Shown: piece after piece, positions 61,145 through 64,000 of the stretch
Layout: the number at the start of each line of letters is the position of its first letter
Numbering within the stretch: position 1 is the first letter of the stretch
Assembly (NCBI GenBank): GCA_028688145.1
Contig: JAQTYU010000005.1
Span: 111,073-175,072, forward strand
Length of the DNA: 64,000 nt
Direction of reading: 5' to 3'
DNA from: Thiotrichaceae bacterium
Lineage (GTDB): Bacteria > Pseudomonadota > Gammaproteobacteria > Beggiatoales > Beggiatoaceae
Notes under the pieces: generated by a model
The model's input: the letters and a program-made list of their open reading frames with translations, nothing else
What the model was told of the DNA's origin: nothing
Databases searched by the model: none
Program-made: the position numbers and the translations under genes

Positions 61145-61789
61145 ATGAAAGATATAAGAAATTGGGTGATAACGCTTATTGTGTTACTGGGACTCTTTGC
61201 ATTAGGTTCTGGAAATAAAGAACTGGCTAGGTTACTGGGGTTTTCTGGCACGCAAATAGCCGCCGCAGACATACTGCGCCAGCGATTAGGCGATGCACTT
61301 CAACAAGCGATTGGCAAAGGCGAAATTGCCATTCAGGAATATGAGAACAAAATTCAAGACGCAAAAGACAAACTCATTCGCATCAAGGTTGCCCGCAAAA
61401 CCTATCAACCTAAATTGCAAGCAACACAACAAGAATTAGTCCCGTTAGAACACTCTGCGAGTGCAAGTGAAAAGAGCAATCTTGTCAGAAGCTCTTTTCA
61501 AGACATGAGTAATCTGCTGACAGAATTGCAACAAGCTGAAAGTAACTTAGCAGATACACTGAAAAAAATGATAGACAACTTAGATACTGTGAAATTAAAA
61601 ATTTCTACTTTACAAACCAAAGCGGAAATGTTGAAAATCCAAGTTGAAATTCAAGACTACACCAAAGAACAAACCGATATACATTTGAACGATAAATTGC
61701 TTGAACAAATGACTAGCGATTTAACAAGGCAGATTTATACCTTACAAGCACAGCGAGAAGTTGAGAGCGTGCTTAAACAGGTGAGGTAA
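61145..61789 (+). CDS. Membrane-anchored coiled-coil protein, partner of the DUF5685-like gene
   Basis: A 214-residue protein with one N-terminal membrane helix (WVITLIVLLGLFALGSG, about 7-23) and then almost entirely heptad-like helix: LRQRLGDALQQAIGKGEIAI, ESNLADTLKKMIDNLDTVKL and KISTLQTKAEMLKIQVEIQD. It resembles no family I can name; the pattern is that of a PspA-like or scaffold coiled coil. It starts 7 bp after the previous gene, whose tail is also coiled coil, so the two probably act together. Confidence 0.72.
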   Translation: MKDIRNWVITLIVLLGLFALGSGNKELARLLGFSGTQIAAADILRQRLGDALQQAIGKGEIAIQEYENKIQDAKDKLIRIKVARKTYQPKLQATQQELVPLEHSASASEKSNLVRSSFQDMSNLLTELQQAESNLADTLKKMIDNLDTVKLKISTLQTKAEMLKIQVEIQDYTKEQTDIHLNDKLLEQMTSDLTRQIYTLQAQREVESVLKQVR

Positions 61790-61799
61790 TAGTTTAAAA

Positions 61800-61905
61800 G
61801 ACTGGCAGTGCTATAAGCACTGCCAGTCCTAAATCACGATTGACTCAAGACCTGCTAGGTTTTCAAAACCTAGCAGGTCTGCGCTCCCAAATGACATTTG
61901 GGAGC
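61800..61905. repeat. Three palindromes in series
   Basis: 61800-61828 (GACTGGCAGTGCT, ATA, complement), 61848-61880 (AGACCTGCTAGGTTTT, C, complement; same core as 4920-4952) and 61883-61905 (GCTCCCAAATG, A, complement). All three are perfect. They follow the coiled-coil gene; the rest of the gap to hisA (61906-62134) shows only a TATAAT at about 62040. Confidence 0.85.
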
Positions 61906-62134
61906 AAGAAATAACATTAAGATAATCAGATCATCTCACCGAATCATCTGCACATAAATTTTCCCTCAAAACTTCTGTAATGTTTCTTCTCTTTATATGT
62001 AAGATATAAGGCTACTTAGATTCAATCTTGAAAAACTTGTATAATGCGAAACATCACAGTGTGCGCCCTCAGAAATGATTCTGGAGTGCATCTATTATAA
62101 CTAACTCCCCCATCGAATTTTGAGGATAGCTTTT

Positions 62135-62887
62135 ATGTTAATCATTCCCGCCATCGACCTGAAAGATGGTAAATGTGTACGTTTAAGACAAGGGCGCATG
62201 GAAGATGATACCGTATTTTCAGACGATCCCCTTGCGGTCGCAGGACGTTGGATTGATGCAGGCGCACGCCGTTTACACCTTGTGGATTTAAACGGGGCGT
62301 TTGCGGGCGAGCCTGTCAATGCGGGCATTATTGAAAAGATTGCAAAAACTTATCCTAAGATAGAAATTCAAGTCGGCGGTGGGATTCGTGACGAAGACAC
62401 CATTCAGACCTATTTAAATGCGGGTGTGAATTATGTGATCATCGGCACGAAAGCCGTGACTGCGCCACATTTTGTGTCTAATGCCTGCATCGAATTCCCC
62501 AACCATATTATAGTGGGACTGGATGCCAAAGATGGCAAAGTGGCAACCGATGGCTGGTCAAAGCTTTCACACCACACCGCAATTGAAATGGCACAACGTT
62601 TTGAACAAGATGGCGTGACTGCAATTATTTTCACCGACATCAGTCGTGATGGCATGATGCAAGGGGTCAATATCGAATCGACGGTGAAACTCGCCCAAGC
62701 GATTAACATTCCCGTGATTGCCTCAGGCGGCATTACTAATATTAAAGATATTGAAAACCTGTGCGCTGTCGAACACGAAGGCATTACGGGCGCAATCACA
62801 GGGCGGGCGATTTATGAAGGCACTTTAGACTTTATAAAGGCGCAACACTATGCCGATCAATTTGCCACTCAAACAGCAGCTAAATAA
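62135..62887 (+). CDS. hisA: Phosphoribosylformimino-AICAR ribotide isomerase HisA
   Basis: Start ATG 62135 ([20 protein letters not shown]) has GAGGATAG 6 bp upstream. The 250-residue barrel keeps both phosphate-binding loops: [20 protein letters not shown] and [18 protein letters not shown], and the catalytic Asp in IIPAIDL and in [11 protein letters not shown]. It isomerises ProFAR to PRFAR in histidine synthesis. It is 2 bp from hisF. The rest of the his pathway (hisH, hisB) is not upstream, so the operon is split. Confidence 0.96.
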   Translation: MLIIPAIDLKDGKCVRLRQGRMEDDTVFSDDPLAVAGRWIDAGARRLHLVDLNGAFAGEPVNAGIIEKIAKTYPKIEIQVGGGIRDEDTIQTYLNAGVNYVIIGTKAVTAPHFVSNACIEFPNHIIVGLDAKDGKVATDGWSKLSHHTAIEMAQRFEQDGVTAIIFTDISRDGMMQGVNIESTVKLAQAINIPVIASGGITNIKDIENLCAVEHEGITGAITGRAIYEGTLDFIKAQHYADQFATQTAAK

Positions 62888-62889
62888 TC

Positions 62890-63666
62890 ATGGGCTTAGC
62901 AAAACGTATTATCCCCTGCTTAGACGTTGATGCAGGACGTGTGGTCAAAGGGGTGAAGTTCGTAGAAATCCGGGACGCGGGCGATCCCGTTGAAATTGCC
63001 CGTCGTTACGATGAGCAAGGCGCGGATGAAATCACCTTCTTAGACATCACCGCCAGTTCCGATGCACGCGATACTATCTTACATGTGGTGGAAGCGGTCG
63101 CCAACCAAGTGTTTATTCCTTTAACCGTAGGCGGTGGGATTCGTAAACTCGAAGATATTCGGCGCATGTTGAATGCAGGCGCGGACAAAGTCGGCATTAA
63201 TACCGCCGCCGTCACTAATCCCGAATTGGTTGCAGAGGCGAGTAGTCATTTTGGCTCGCAATGTATCGTAGTTGCCATTGATGCCAAACAAGTCAATAAA
63301 GCGGATGAGCCTGCCCGTTGGGAAGTGTTCACCCACGGTGGGCGTAAAGCCACGGGGTTGGACGCAATCGCTTGGGCGCAGAAAATGGCGGAATATGGCG
63401 CGGGTGAAATTCTCCTGACTTCTATGGATAGAGATGGCACGCGCAACGGCTTTGATTTGAAGCTGACCCGCAATATTAGTGAAGCGGTGAACATTCCTGT
63501 GATTGCCTCGGGCGGTGTTGGTAACTTGCAACACCTTATAGAGGGCGTTTTGGAAGGCAAAGCGGATGCCGTGCTTGCCGCGAGCATTTTCCACTTTGGG
63601 GAATACACTATCTCCCAAGTGAAAAAAGCGATGCAAGAACAAGGGATTGAAGTACGTTTGAGTTAA
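62890..63666 (+). CDS. hisF: Imidazole glycerol phosphate synthase subunit HisF
   Basis: A 258-residue cyclase barrel: [20 protein letters not shown] with catalytic Asp11 region, [40 protein letters not shown] and [20 protein letters not shown] with the second catalytic Asp. [20 protein letters not shown] completes the phosphate site. With HisH it makes imidazole glycerol phosphate and AICAR. It is transcribed with hisA and is the last gene in the window. Confidence 0.97.
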   Translation: MGLAKRIIPCLDVDAGRVVKGVKFVEIRDAGDPVEIARRYDEQGADEITFLDITASSDARDTILHVVEAVANQVFIPLTVGGGIRKLEDIRRMLNAGADKVGINTAAVTNPELVAEASSHFGSQCIVVAIDAKQVNKADEPARWEVFTHGGRKATGLDAIAWAQKMAEYGAGEILLTSMDRDGTRNGFDLKLTRNISEAVNIPVIASGGVGNLQHLIEGVLEGKADAVLAASIFHFGEYTISQVKKAMQEQGIEVRLS

Positions 63667-63692
63667 TTTTGCAAAATTTATGAGCGAATTGC

Positions 63693-63720
63693 TTGACAGC
63701 CCCAGCACAGGCTGTATAAT
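63693..63720 (+). promoter_or_regulatory. Strong promoter P1 (rRNA/tRNA type)
   Basis: TTGACA (63693-63698), 16-bp spacer, TATAAT (63715-63720), then the GC-rich discriminator gcgcatctc. Consensus hexamers plus such a discriminator are typical of stringently controlled stable-RNA promoters. Confidence 0.85.
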
Positions 63721-63855
63721 GCGCATCTCTCAACGACAAGACGTAAAGTTGAAGAGAAGGGAAGCGGGATGTTGCTTTCCATTTTAGGAAAGTAGTTTGA
63801 AGTTTTACTTCTAGTTTGATTTAGTTAGAAGCTGAAACGAACCTAAAAGAAAGTA

Positions 63856-63883
63856 TTGACAGTAAGAATAACTACTGTATAAT
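63856..63883 (+). promoter_or_regulatory. Strong promoter P2 (rRNA/tRNA type)
   Basis: TTGACA (63856-63861), 16-bp spacer, TATAAT (63878-63883), discriminator gcgccactc. Same design as P1, 163 bp downstream. A further TTGACA at 63988-63993 starts a possible third promoter cut by the window edge. Confidence 0.85.
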
Positions 63884-64000
63884 GCGCCACTCTACTGAAT
63901 AAGTAGAAAGCAAGTTTGGAAACTCAGTTGTATCAAGTTTCCCATGTTTAAGTGACAAAATGATGAAACTTAAATATGAAATAAAACTTGACAGAGAGAA

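Overview
The window is 64 kb of chromosome from a Gram-negative bacterium, most likely a gammaproteobacterium. The evidence is the set of recognisable genes: GspG pseudopilin, three-gene proton-translocating transhydrogenase, CyaY, a Dcm-like methylase, an rpsF-rpsR-rplI-dnaB-alr cluster, MinC and ETF-ubiquinone oxidoreductase. Moderate A+T content, secreted beta-propeller and BNR proteins, many dispersed palindromic repeats, abundant Hanks-type kinase and cyclic-di-GMP genes and an intein in dnaB suggest a Thiotrichales/Beggiatoa-like lineage. That placement is inference; nothing in the window proves it.

Layout. 0-9.5 kb: end of a histidine kinase, a class 3 lipase, an orphan HsdR-N-type nuclease-like protein, gspG, a family 2 glycosyltransferase, an MFS permease and pntAA-pntAB-pntB. 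10-17.8 kb: a free-standing MetH reactivation domain, a FlgO-like lipoprotein, a membrane protein with TPR-like repeats, a periplasmic CPYC thioredoxin, a YciO-M50 protease pair, and trpS-scpA-scpB. 18-31 kb: a YVTN propeller protein, a ferredoxin-adenylate cyclase fusion, folC, two large secreted BNR-repeat proteins, ETF-QO and tRNA-Asn(GTT). 31.4-38.9 kb: minC without minDE, a Sel1 protein, a Fur regulator, a cluster of DnaA boxes, ftsW, galU, cyaY, a HisA-like paralogue, a CDF transporter and a pirin.

39.6-42.4 kb is a small defence island: an HpaII-type restriction enzyme, its cytosine-C5 methylase, and an MNT/HEPN toxin-antitoxin pair. 42.5-54.3 kb is signalling-rich: a Hanks-type kinase with an outer-membrane barrel partner, a CheY-CheC-PAS/GGDEF/EAL operon, folD, GAF/HD-GYP, an ankyrin protein and a polytopic glycosyltransferase. 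54.3-59 kb is the ribosomal/replication operon on the minus strand, with a 288-residue intein splitting the DnaB Walker A motif. 59-64 kb has a nested repeat, a two-gene DUF5685-like/coiled-coil membrane module, hisA-hisF, and at the right edge tandem strong promoters of the kind that precede rRNA operons.

Recurring features are a GC-rich palindromic repeat (about eleven copies, always between genes) and second-messenger control: one cAMP-type cyclase, one GGDEF/EAL protein and one HD-GYP protein. The strongest candidates for new biology are the DUF5685/coiled-coil pair, the kinase-barrel pair with its TPR-like paralogue, the paired BNR proteins, the ferredoxin-cyclase fusion and the DnaA-box region between fur and ftsW.
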